64,000 nucleotides of DNA from Antedon mediterranea. Its lineage: Eukaryota > Echinodermata > Crinoidea > Comatulida > Antedonidae. The notes under the pieces are model-generated. The model made no database searches. It had not been told where the DNA came from and saw only the letters and a program-made list of their open reading frames with translations. Numbering within the stretch: the first letter of the stretch is position 1; each line of letters begins with the position of its first letter. This document shows, piece after piece, positions 33,401-44,755 of the stretch. The stretch covers positions 27,657,001 through 27,721,000 of the forward strand of contig NC_092673.1 of assembly GCF_964355755.1 (NCBI RefSeq), read 5' to 3'. Made by a program: the position numbers and the translations under genes.

Positions 33401-36400
33401 TGTATAAATGTTGACGTCTGACGTCCCACTTTGTTTCTACTTCAGCATGCCTGCACAAGCCTCAGAAGAATACAAAATACCAGACGGTCTCGTTGGATTA
33501 GGTATGAAAAAGATAATAATTGTCAATGTTTTTTATTTATTGTGCAATGTAGATGGATGTAGCCAGAAAATATGGCTGAATACTGATATGAAAGCATTTC
33601 ACACCCATGTCTTTTAAGCATTCACATCTTGTGGCAAAGATCTTACTTATAATAATAGCTGTGGATATCGCTGGCTGAATCTCAATGGAGATACAAATAT
33701 AAATAAGCAAAAAGCTAAATCAAAGTAAAACGGCCAGAAAGAAATTGCAGAGATTTTGGGTAACACTAATCATTCTTCAGTGAGAGTACTTAGACAAAAA
33801 ACTAGACTCAATCTAATAATATAGAATTAAAATACACATATTTTAGTTACATTTAACCATTTTGGGAATGCACAAATCAACTTTTTATATATAAATTGAA
33901 AGACTATATACACTTTAAGTAGGAATAGTGTTTTAAGACTATTTACACTCTCAGTAGGAATAGTATTGTAAGACTATATACACTTTAAGTAGGAATAGTA
34001 TTTTAATAGGTTCCCTAAATTATTAGTTACAATCACGATTGTCTTCCAGTTATCGGCCGAGGTGGGGAGCAAATCAACAGACTACAAACTGACACCGGTT
34101 GCAATGTTCAGATCTCACCAGGTAGGCCTCTCTTCCTCAAAAACTGCTAGGTCAACCGTTTAAAACATTTTGAAACGTTTATCGTTGAACTCCTATTTAC
34201 ATTTTAAATGGTCATTTTCAAAATGCTAGTGTTTAAACAATTTACTTAAATGTAATTAATAATTCTACTTATTTACAGTTTGGTTTTTAGTGATTGACAA
34301 ACTTAATTATAATTTAGTATATTTTAGTTCTAGGTCGTGACCCTTGACCCCTCATCCCGTTTTTACGCATGCATGATATCACTATACTATGTTGCTAATA
34401 CAAATCTGCATACATTAATCTATACATTAATCCATGTTGTCTCTTATTACTGCTTTTACCGTTTTTGTATGTCTTTTTCAGCAATATCGTCATTAATAAC
34501 TAAATAGTATGTTTAATGAACTTATTTTTTCTGCAGACAGCAACGGCATGTCTGATCGTGTGTGTACGCTGTCAGGCAGTACTGTTGCTGTAATGTAAGT
34601 ATTAATTTTTTTTTAAATACATTTTAAAGATAATAATAATGATACCAAATTTCTATAGCGCTCTTTTCATGAATGATCATGCTCAAAGATTTATTGTCCC
34701 CCTGAAAAAATAATGATTCATGCCTGGAAAAGTGAATAACTATTTAACTAAATTTATTTTGGTTTTATTCATCCTTTTTTTTCATAAGTGTGGAAACTAT
34801 ATCCTTTAAAAAAAAAGTTCAAAAAATGTGCTTATAAATTCTTTTTTGAAAAAAAAATTATGCAAATGTAGATTTTATTCTTAAAATGTACTTACTTACC
34901 GCAAGATAACTATCTGCTTTAACTTATTTCAGGACTGCAAAAAGTCAACTAGATAAAATAATAGCCAAAGCCAAAATGACCGAAGCAGAGGGTACAATGA
35001 CGGAAGAGATGATGATTCCAGGCAACAAAGTGGGACTTGTCATTGGCAAAGGAGGCGAGACGATAAGACAGTTACAGGTTAGTGAAATTAGAAGTTATTA
35101 AGGAAGACAGTGGAACCGTAATTACGTAGCCATAAGACCGGAAAGGGTTCAACGCTCACTCGCTCCATGGTTCTGGTGGTAGAACAAGTCTTCTCGGATA
35201 AGGACTATAAACCGTAGGTCCAGTGTACACATCTAGAAAGAACCTAGTACAGTAGACGAGTACGGGGTGACCCCGGTGTACTAGTACAGATGTTTTGCCC
35301 TTACTTGGATATATGAGAACACATTTTGGGTGCAACTAGCCCACGACCTCCTGATCACAAGCTTTACGCTCATACCACTAGACTACTAATATTGCACTGA
35401 TGACCAGGGTTAGGTTCTAGGCCTGAGGAAGCATCAACCGGATGATAATTTTCATTACTGAGAAGTAGTTTAGTATATTGCTGTCAATATCTAGTGTATG
35501 CAAATGATTTAATCCGATTTATATTCACAGGAGGAGATTGGTGTGAGAATGACCATGATACAGGATGGACCTCAAAATATTGGTATTGACAAACCACTTA
35601 GAGTAACCGGTGAACCATCTAAAGTGCAGGTATGGTAGCTCGTAACCAACTCTGTAAATGTTACATTAATTTGCACGAATGTGTGAAAGAATTTTAGTTT
35701 CTTATCATTATAAGTTATACTAATGTTAGGTTGAATCAATGAACAAAATGGTATCTTTTTAATTAAATATAAATGAACTTTATTCAATCAATCGTCCTTT
35801 TTTTTATAATGGTAACCATAATGAGGTATAATATTACAGTAGATTTTTACACAAACAAAAAACAATATAAATATTAATTATAAAATATATACAATGATTA
35901 TTTACAGTAATGATAATAAAAAAAATTAATTGTTTATATTGACTATTATTGGAAACGGAGTTGAATAATAAATACTGAAAAGTTTAATTAGAGGTTTACA
36001 GTCAATTTAAAAGATATAATATATAAGTAATATTGTAAGTATTAAAGTAGCAGATAGTGTTTCGGAAGATTACTGAAAATTGGCAACGGTCTACAAATGA
36101 ACATGGTTATCTGCTAACACATATTGCTTCCATGGTATGATTGGTGGATTGTGTCCGAAAACCAGTCATAAAATGAATCGTCGCTATCATTTATTAAGAT
36201 TTGTTTATAAATAACTTCCCTCAAAAGAGTATACAATTTCAATTGGGTAGTTATCATACTAATTTTCTATTTCAGGAAGCCTTCCGCAAAGTACATGACC
36301 TGCTGGAGTCAAAGGGAAATGAGGTAGGTAAAGTTATCTCTAAATAAGGATGTAAAGCTCTGTCTACACTATCAAACTAGTTTGACAAAACAAGTGTGAT

Positions 36401-39400
36401 GTGGCCAAATATGGTAGTGATATGCCTAAATATGGTAGTGATATGACTTCATCATGTCTATATATGGGCACATCAAATTTTTTTTGTCACAAAGTTTGAT
36501 AGAGCTTAACAAACTGAAACAATAATAAAAGCATGGACATAAGTGTGCGAAACAGAATAGAAAGACCTTTTGCACCTGTTGTAATTTGTTTATGTTTATT
36601 ATCTTTTAGATTAATCGTGGTGGAAACATGGGTAATTCATTTCAAAGACGAGGTCCACCACCTAATGGCCGTGAGGTAAGCAATCGCAGCACCTACATTT
36701 ATTTATAATTTTATTATAATACACATTTGTTCTTATATTATAGTTGTATATTTTTATTGTATAAGTACAATCTTATTATAGTTATAAATTTGGTAGTCCA
36801 GTCTTTGACTGAAGAGGTTACCCAGTATAAATAAATAACAAATTCCAAAATTGGTTTGTATAATTTTTTGGAAGATATCTGAATAAATAAAAATCAGCAA
36901 GTTTTTTACATAACAATTATTTATAATTTTATGCAATAGTAATAGTCGCATAAAACAATTTTTACTGACCCGTTTATTGACCTGTTTTTTACTTTAGGTG
37001 CCGGTTCCTAAATTTGCAGTAGGCATTGTGATTGGTAGACAAGGGGAGACGATTAAGAAAATCCAGGTGGAGTCTGGAGCCAGAGTCCAGTTCCAAGACG
37101 GTTGGTTTGTTTTTATATTTTGTAACTAGAAGAATTGCGAGACTTATACAGAATGCGCCGACGATATGAGAGTGATCTCACATTCACAAGCATGTGTTAA
37201 ATTTTTTGAACTAATTTGTGTTACTGTAGTTACTTAATAGTAGAAAAAGTCATGAGATTCAATAAAGATTGTTGATCTCACTTCTTGAGTTCGGTCAAAC
37301 CTAGTGAAGCCTTTACTGATCAATGCAACCCTCACAGCATATCAGTTATGTCTGGCAAAATTACTTTGTTTGCTGTTGCCCTACAAAGCCAGGATTTTTA
37401 TAGGAGCGTCCTTTTTCTGTCAAATTGGGGCAAGCATAAGCAACTGAAAAAAAATGTAGGTCTACCTAAAGGAGTAATCTGGCTAGGTATAGGACTGGAC
37501 AAAAAAATTTTAATGAGTTGAATAGCATTTTCGCAGATGGTCTCTGTTTGTTAAAAACACTTCAAACAAGCACGAATGTGCAATACTCGGTACAGCGAAA
37601 GAAGCTGTATACAGACATATACAGTTATTTCACCATAAAGTTAAAGAAAAATAGGTTTCGCCAGGGCTTGAACCGGGACCTTATGCGTGTTAAGCAGACT
37701 TGACAACCACTACACTATGAAACCCACTTACACTAAAAATGTGGGTTACAGAAAGTTTTTTAATCCATTTAAATTACAAATAAATATGGTAATAAGCACA
37801 AAGCAAAATAAACATGTGTAAAAGTGATAATTACCGATTACACAAAATAAGTATTTAAAAAATAATAAAAATAAGATATACTGTGTATAATTATCATATT
37901 CCGTATACAGTACTTTTCACCATAAAGTTTAAAAAAAAGGTTTCGCCCGGGCTCGAACCAGGTACCTTCTGCGTGTTAAGCAAACGTGATAATCACTACG
38001 CCAAGAAGCCGCATATAACTACATAACGCTGTGGTGTGTGTCACACATTGTGGCTTCTTAATTAAACAAATTAATTAACAAAAAAGCACGAATGTGCGAT
38101 ACTCGGGGTACAGCAAATGAAGCTGTAATGACGTCATAAGACGGGATGTGACGTCACATACACATGAATAACCTACCAAATACGGCTATATGGTACCATC
38201 TTCGAGACGTCATATGGCTGCATCCGGTTTGAAATTTAAAAATCCGGATCTATAGATTTGAGGACATGTCCCTGTAGTATATTCATGCCAAATCCCAGCT
38301 CAATACTACAACTAATAATGGAGGAGTAGTACTTTAAAAATCGCACTTTTTACTTAATAGTGTCCAGATGGAGGAGGAGAAAATGAGTAAGTCCTAGACT
38401 CGGGTACCCCGAGTAAAAAGAAGAGGGCTACATCCATGGCAACTCAAGATTAATGTTAATATCTTGTTTTTTTTCTCAGATGATGGTGGTCCTGAAAGAA
38501 TAGCTGTTGTGTCTGGAGCTGAGGATGCAGTCATGAAAGCTGCAAGTGAAATAGAGACACTCATTGCCAATGCTAATGTAAGTCAGCAGCTTAAATCCTT
38601 GTTTACACTATCAAACTTTATGTGCCCATATATGGACATGATTATTTATCACTACCATATTTAACCATATCACTACCATATTTGGGCATATCAAACTTTC
38701 CTTGTTTTGAGCTTGCAATGATGTTTGAATTTCTTCACCTGAATGTCCATGTGGATACAAAAACCGAGCTTTTTAATACTGAGCAAGCACGTGTGCTACC
38801 TTCACCATATGTATAATCGTACATTGTTTTTTTTTTACATGTGGTTAGTTGCTCTCTTTGTTAGAGAGAAAGTGTGTATGTGGTCAAGGACAAAGTCATG
38901 CAACATCTATTTATTAGTCAATACCACACCAATATCAATTTGTTAAAGAATACATTTTTTTTAGATTGTATTAGCCCTCTGGGAAAAAAACATTGGTGAA
39001 TATTACATTTTAATTTCACATAATAGTTATTCACTTTTACCAAAAAAAATGGATCAGAAAAAAAAATTATATGAAAAAACTAAATTAAAATCTTGAGTGG
39101 TGGTTGGTGTTGTATCCTTATTTTTGTTTTTTAAATGCAAAATTGCCTGATTTGATTAATTCTTCATTTTTTTAATGTTTTTAATTACCTGTTGATTTGT
39201 ATTTAAGAGTTTGTAAATAGTTACTTTATATGGTTTGTTTTGCCTAAAAAAACAACTTCAATTTGGGTTTAATTTTGTAGAGAGATGGTGATCGTGGAAA
39301 CGGCATGTCTATGAGAGGTGGTAGAGGAGGTGGACGTGGAGGATTTAGAGGTGGACGAGGGGGCTTCAATAGAGGACCACCAGGAATGGGAGGTCCACGA

Positions 39401-42400
39401 GGACCCCCACCTCATCATGGTGGTCCCCATGGTGGCCCCCCTCATGGAGGAGGAGGAGGAGGAGGAGGGCCAGGTGGTATGAATACACTGGAGTATGGTG
39501 TACCGGCTAACAAATGCGGCATTGTCATTGGTAAAGGTACATAATCAATCATAGTAATTTAATTAGGGATCCGGTCAAATTTATTTTACTGAAGTAACTG
39601 TTTTTTACTACAATGTATGATTTCAGAAAAAGTTTGCTAGATAATAATTTAAAAAAAAATTTTATCAATACTCTCCCAATACCACTTCCAAAACCAGAAT
39701 ATAAAAGGTCCCAAATTATTTGCACCTGCTAGAACCCACCATCTTTTACCATGGATGTTGGGCGTATAATGTGTGCTACAGAAAACACAGGCTAGGTTTT
39801 CGCTAACACTACCAGGGCATTGCCCAATTGGATGGGTTTGATAGTAGGCCTAGCCACAACTGAACAATTCTATTAAATAGAAAGGATTTATTTTGCTATT
39901 TTATTTTGTTATCTTATTTTGTTATCATTTGCTTTACTTAAGGATAAAGTAATTATTGTTAATGTATTTGCATATCTAATTTGCATAAATGACAGGTGGC
40001 GAAAGTATAAATAACATTAAGACTACAAGCGGTGCTCATGTTGAGATCAGTCGGAACAATGGGCCACCAGGACAGAAGTTGTTCTTTATTCGTGGTACAC
40101 AAGAACAGATTGATCACGCAAAGTTCTTAATTAATGAGAAAATAAATGGAAGTAATGTAAGTATCCATGTTTTCCTTCTGTAGTTGTAGAGCTCTGTCAA
40201 ATAAGTGTGATATGCCCAAATATGGTAGTGATGTGTCATTTTGTCCATATATGAGCACATCACATTGGTTGTCACAAAGTTTGGTAGTGTAGACAGAGCT
40301 TTACATTCCTAAGACCAATCAATATCTTGGGGTCATACGGTATCTCAACTTTCCCATTATCTTATAGACTAGAATTGTCATTTCTAAGAGGTCCCAAATT
40401 CTTTGCACCTGCTAGAACCCACCATCTTTTACCATGGATGTTGGGCGTATAATGTGTGCTACAGAAAACACAGGCTAGGTTTTCGCTAACACTACCAGGG
40501 CATTGCCCAATTGGATGGGTTTGATAGTAGGCCTAGCCACACGCATCATTTTGTTTTTGTTCTGTAGTAGTATTTGTTTTTTTTTGCTGCTTTTAATAAC
40601 AGATTGTAAAATATTATCTTGCTTATTATTGTGAATGAATCACTTCTGTGTAAAGCTTTGTCTACACAAAATAAGTGTGATATGCCCATATATGGTAGGG
40701 ATACGATGTCATCATGTCCATATATGGACACATCACATATTTTTGTCACAAAGTTTGATGTTTAGACAGAGTTTAAAACACTTAAAGAAACAACAGAAAA
40801 CCACAAAACTTTACTGAATTTTATTTATGTTTAAAACAACTTTTTTTTTGGCTGCTTTCCACACTGTTCTTCACAATCCATAAGAAACAAATGTACTATT
40901 TTCTGTTGTAGAATGATCCCAGAGGACCACCTCCTCCCCAAGGCGGTGCACCACCATATGGACAAGGTCCACCACAAGGGTATGTAGAATGATATTGTTT
41001 GAATCATCCTTCTATTTTTGATTGATTTTAGAAAATAAATCAAGACATGGTATATTCATAAATATATATAGTGTGTTTTTTCTAAATGATCCTATTATTT
41101 GGTTACAGAGGTCCACAGGGTGGACATCAGCCTCCCCAAGGAGGACCACCAGGAGGTCCTCCACAGCCATACAACCCACATGGATGGGGTAATTCATTTG
41201 GACAATGGAATCAACAGGTATGCTTTGATCTAATTCTGGTATTTATCATGTCCACAGCTAAACTTGGTCATTTCATAGTACCTATCGTGTCCACACTAGG
41301 ATTGACCACAGCAACACTTGGTTATTTCCTATTACCTGTCTTGTCTACTCCACGATTGACCACAGTAACACTTGGTCATTTTCTGGTACTCTCCAGGACT
41401 GACCACAGCAACACAGACGGAGCCATATTATTTTGATTTATAATTGTCTGACTGTCTTCGGGTCCTCTTTATGTTCCATAGTCCAAACTCAAATAATAGC
41501 AAGTAAGCCCTTTATGTAACCCTGTAGGTAAAGAATAACCAAGATTATTATCTTATTTTACAGTCAACTCTGACTCCCTGAATACCTAACCCTCTTCTTT
41601 CAATTGTGAAGTGGGCCGGCCCAAGGGTGTCCAGTTTCATAAAAGTTAACTGTACCACTTGCACCTGCTAGAACCCACCATCTTTTACCATGGATGTTGG
41701 GCGTATAATGTGTGCTACAGAAAACACAGGCTAGGTTTTCGCTAACACTACCAGGGCATTGCCCAATTGGATGGGTTTGATAGTAGGCCTAGCCACAAAT
41801 TATTTATAACTGATATAGATAATTATAATTTAAATCAAGTTAAATATGAATTGTATGAGTTTTTGGGCGAGTTAAAAAACTGTTTATTTTTGTGGTTGTC
41901 AAAAAATTATTGTTACTTGTTTTTACAGCAATCGCAGACAGACACAATGGCCGCTTGGGCCTCTTATTATGCCCAGTTCTACCCTCAGCAAGGAGGAGCG
42001 CAACCACAGCCATCATCGGCTTCAACTCCATCTACAAACACATCAACACAGTCACCGGCAGCCCCTCAAGGTACGTCCAAGTTCAAATATCAATACATAC
42101 ACCTTGCAATGCAATCATATTTAATACCCTTTTCAACACACTTTTTAGGGTTTGAGTTTTGCATGAAAATTAAATTGTTTTATTTATCACTGGTTTAAGG
42201 GAATTAACACAGTTGGCAATCGCGCGTGAGCTATTGCAATATAATATGTTAAGCGGCATATATATTCGACCCATACAGAAATCCATTCTACTAGACTGGT
42301 AAATGCGCATTTGTCGTAGCCTAGTACAACCGTGATAATGAACAATTTAAATGTTGACGTTCAGTGTGTGCATGCATAGTTAGCATAGCTATGATGCTGG

Positions 42401-44755
42401 CACTGTATTGGACAAATATTTAAGGTGTGAAATAAATCCTCCCTTATATTAATCTTTTTTTGCAATATCAAATGCATCCTAAAAAAGATTCTAAACCATC
42501 ATATAAAGTTCTGTCTACACTATCAAACTAGTTTGATCATGAAAAAGAGTGATGTGCCCAAATATGGTAGTGATATGATACCATCATGTCCTTGTATATC
42601 ACATTTTTTTGTCACACCAAGTTTGATAGTGTAGACAGAGCTTAAACCATCTTTTAAAACTCTTCTCTTTGTTACTCCCTTTCTTAATTCAACAACCCTC
42701 ATCGTTCAACAGAATACATCAACGCCCAGCTAACTATTTGATTGGTTCTCTACTTTAGGTGTGAAAATGTCTGCTGACGGCCAACCGGATTATAGCGGTG
42801 CCTGGGAGGAATACTACCGGCAATTACGACAACAACAAGGTGGCGCCGGTAGGTGGCGTTTTTCACATCCGACAGCTATCTGCAGCAATGTTGAATTTTC
42901 TTTACTCTTCTTTCTTCTAACTTACTTTTTCTTGCCTCCCTTTCTACACCTTAGCTTTTGTATGAAATTGTGCTTTTAAGCTTGCCAGGCATTTCACAGT
43001 TTTAGAATATCTATTTAGCAATTACAGTCACTTTATTTTATACAATTGTTGTCACAGATGATGCTCAGATTATTAATTATGACTGCCAACATTTAAAAAA
43101 TTTTTGGATGCTAAATTTAAACACCATCTTTAGCCCGTTTTGTTCTGGTAGGTGTTTCGCATAAAGTAGAAACTATTTGCACTCCTGCAAAAGCAATAAC
43201 AAAATTTTAAGAAACTAGAATTCATCGCAAAAAGAGATATAGATATAATTCTGATGCCGACACTTTTTATTTGTGCTTTTCGCCTAGTGTAAAACAGGCT
43301 TTAGGAGTGGGGAATGGGGGTGTCCCCAGGGGGTTCAGCATTGGAAGAGTTAACTATAATTAAAAATTATGAACAAATGGGTGATGTTACTGTATACAGT
43401 CTATCGTTGTATCTGGTTGCATGTTTGTGTGATGTGGGAATGCACAAGCACTGTGAGCTCACAACAATTTCAGTTTTTGATAAAACACATAATTTTGATA
43501 TAAACCACAGTTCACTTTAGCACTGCTGCAAGGACCCAAACATATGGCTATTTTAGCTTTACTGTATAGATGTTTAGAAAAAATTTTACCAAAATATTCA
43601 TAAAGGATATCCTAGTTGGAACCTTGTATGTACAATGTTTAGGTTGACCATGGTCACTCATAGATTATAATGCACAATAGAAATATGCAGAAATGTAGTT
43701 CTTGTGTATATTATCATGTGTTGAAACAGTTCACCCGCCATGTAATCTGTAATTTAATTCTAGTAACCAATACACACAATCCTAATTTTAACATTATTTT
43801 ACTAGTATGATATATTACTGTTTGTTAATACTGAAACATGCAGTAATAATGCATATCACTACCCTATTTGGGCACAGGAAGTTAAAACAGTTAAATTATT
43901 ATGTCCCTCTAGCTGCAGCAGCACCAACCAGCCAACCACAACAAGCACAACAACCAGCTCCAACGAGCCAGCCTCAGCCTGCCGCTCCCACATCACAAGG
44001 GTCAGCAGCAGCCGGCGGCTCTGGTTCACAGGACTACAGCGCTGAATGGGCAGAGTACTGGAGACAGCAAGGCTATTATTATCCACAGACACAGGGAGGA
44101 CAGGCACAACCACAGCCAACGCAACAACAGGTATTTTGAAGAATGTTATGTTAGTTTATTGTGCATATGTTGGAATATTGGGACGTGTGTCCTCGCTCCT
44201 TGTCTTGACACAGTTTTGATGGTTTCTAGGTCCAGGAGACGATCGATTCACCACCTGACCTAAGTCAGTCGTTCTTATCAAAAACTAGTCTTTTTCTTTG
44301 GTCAGCACAAAATGGAACTGATCTTTCTTTTGGGATTTTTCAATAGACTGAAAATCATTATAAAAAAATTTGTAATACTTGTTAAGGAAATGGCAATATG
44401 TACATAACATAACAGGTGCAGTTTGGTGGCAGAACCCGACATAGAGGGACCCTTAAGCATAAGCGAGTTGACCAATGACAAGCAACAGTTTAAATAATCA
44501 ATCGCCAGTGATTGGTCAAATCACTTGTGTTGCGTTATGTCTTTACGTTGCGTTATGTCTATGTTGCATTACGTTTTTACGTTGCCTCTAGTCGGAACCA
44601 AGCAAGCATTAGGGGAGAAGAAAGTGATTGAATGTGCCGTCCACATCTACTGCAACTTGTTATTTAGTAGATAACGAATTCAAGTTGTGGATTTTAATTG
44701 CTTTAATACATCAATTCTGAACCAAACCTTTTTTGTTTTTCAGCCTCAGTACTAG
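30478..44755 (+). CDS. FUBP: Far upstream element-binding protein, FUBP1/KHSRP/FUBP3 family (20 exons, 691 aa)
   Basis: Four-KH single-stranded DNA/RNA-binding protein. In vertebrates the family controls MYC transcription, AU-rich mRNA decay and splicing. Exons: 30478-30561, 32719-32866, 32952-32994, 33446-33501, 34050-34121, 34537-34594, 34933-35077, 35531-35629, 36276-36323, 36610-36675, 36998-37100, 38480-38577, 39281-39536, 39996-40156, 40912-40979, 41109-41217, 41929-42070, 42759-42848, 43913-44130, 44744-44755 (TAG). All junctions keep the frame. N-terminus [11 protein letters not shown] and [16 protein letters not shown] match family members. KH GxxG loops: GRGG (113-116), GKGG (192-195), GRQG (286-289), GKGG (424-427). 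An RGG/GP-rich linker (about 349-405) separates KH3 and KH4. Tyrosine-rich activation repeats follow: [14 protein letters not shown] (546-559), AWEEYYRQ (600-607), [14 protein letters not shown] (660-673). Human FUBP1 is 644 aa and KHSRP 711. Probably the single pro-orthologue of the vertebrate trio. Confidence 0.96.
31296..32173. mobile_element. Inverted-repeat transposon in FUBP intron 1, TA-flanked
   Basis: Left end GGGTAGATGTACCAGACC followed by TCGGCA; the right end is its inverse (to 32173). TA lies on both outer sides (31294-31295, 32174-32175). Internal copies of a CCTCGGCA / TGCCGA motif occur near 31490-31520, 31740 and 32130-32150. No transposase ORF was seen. Probably a non-autonomous Tc1/mariner-like element. 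Confidence 0.7.
33007..33082. mobile_element. M2 family MITE, short copy in FUBP intron 3
   Basis: CTATCAAACTGTATGTGACA on the left, GTGTAGACAGAGCTTTA on the right, and the 'atgatgatgtca' core between. Internally deleted compared with other M2 copies. Confidence 0.65.
33898..34006. repeat. Tandem repeat, about 37 bp x 3, in FUBP intron 4
   Basis: Unit AAGACTATATACACTTTAAG followed by TAGGAATAGT(G/A)TTTT occurs three times, the middle one with a few changes. It ends 43 bp before exon 5. Confidence 0.85.
36354..36510. mobile_element. M2 family MITE, complete, in FUBP intron 9
   Basis: AAGCTCTGTCTACACTATCA at the left; the right end CAAAGTTTGATAGAGCTTA is slightly shortened. Contains two copies of 'aaatatggtagtgatatg', the inverse of the core motif. 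Confidence 0.8.
37654..37724 (-). tRNA. tRNA-Val(AAC)-like gene or pseudogene
   Basis: Read on the minus strand, the 71 nt fold as a tRNA. The acceptor stem pairs GGTTTC with GAAACC, with an A-C mismatch at position 7. The anticodon loop is TTAACAC with AAC at 34-36, and the T-loop is TTCAAGC. The T-stem has one mismatch. A T5 run follows 3 bases behind the end, as expected for a Pol III terminator. The mismatches and the close relative 280 bp away suggest a decaying copy or SINE-like derivative in FUBP intron 11. Confidence 0.55.
37939..38010 (-). tRNA. tRNA-Val(AAC)-like gene or pseudogene, second copy
   Basis: Minus strand, 72 nt. It has an A-box-like TGGCGTAGTGATT, anticodon loop TTAACAC (AAC), intact T-arm CCTGG-TTCGAGC-CCGGG (B box GGTTCGAGCCC) and T8 directly behind the end. 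The acceptor stem has two mismatches (C-A and T-C) because the 5' half is GGCTTCT. It shares about 40 bp of downstream flank with the copy at 37654, so the pair arose by duplication together with flanking DNA. Confidence 0.6.
38597..38700. mobile_element. M2 family MITE in FUBP intron 12
   Basis: Left part TTGTTTACACTATCAAACTT and core 'tgcccatatatggacatgatt', with repeated 'atcactaccatattt'. The right terminus is truncated. Confidence 0.65.
39706..39856 (+). repeat. Dispersed 138-bp repeat in FUBP introns, copy 1
   Basis: Runs from about GGTCCCAAATTATTTGCACC to TAGTAGGCCTAGCCACA. Near identical to copies at 40389-40540 and 41659-41796, all in the same orientation in FUBP introns 13, 14 and 16. 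No ORF and no clear terminal inverted repeat. Family unknown. Confidence 0.85.
40190..40303. mobile_element. M2 family MITE in FUBP intron 14
   Basis: Left end AGCTCTGTCAAATAAGTGTG, right end GTAGTGTAGACAGAGCTTTA; core 'tatgcccaaatatggtagtg' and 'gtccatatatgagcacatc'. Confidence 0.75.
40389..40540 (+). repeat. Dispersed 138-bp repeat in FUBP introns, copy 2
   Basis: Shares the extra 5' piece AGGTCCCAAATT with copy 1, then TTGCACCTGCTAGAACCCACC-type body to GGCCTAGCCACA. It lies between two M2 elements in intron 14. Confidence 0.85.
40652..40775. mobile_element. M2 family MITE in FUBP intron 14, second copy
   Basis: AAGCTTTGTCTACACAAAAT at the left and GATGTTTAGACAGAGTTTA at the right, with the standard 'cccatatatgg' core and its inverse. 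Confidence 0.75.
41251..41415. repeat. Tandem repeat of about 60 bp in FUBP intron 16
   Basis: About 2.5 units containing GATTGACCACAGCAACACTT and CTTGGTCATTT, with CCTRTCNTGTC between. It starts about 35 bp behind the exon 16 donor. Confidence 0.75.
41659..41796 (+). repeat. Dispersed 138-bp repeat in FUBP introns, copy 3
   Basis: Shortest copy, from TTGCACCTGCTAGAACC to AGGCCTAGCCACA, lacking the GGTCCCAAATT prefix. This places the 5' boundary of the core repeat at TTGCACC. Confidence 0.85.
42506..42644. mobile_element. M2 family MITE, complete, in FUBP intron 17
   Basis: AAGTTCTGTCTACACTATCA on the left and GATAGTGTAGACAGAGCTTA on the right; the best-preserved terminal pair of the family in this window. 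Confidence 0.85.
44452..44606. mobile_element. M1 family MITE in FUBP intron 19
   Basis: Interior GAGTTGACCAATGACAAGCA and the inverted 'gtgattggtcaaatcactt', with right end CTAGTCGGAACCAAGCA. The left terminus is eroded. It is the only clear M1 copy outside the aminotransferase block. Confidence 0.7.

Noticed and set aside
43859-44119. 86-codon minus-strand ORF
   Set aside because: Antisense shadow of FUBP exon 19, whose Q/P/A-rich codons leave the opposite frame open.
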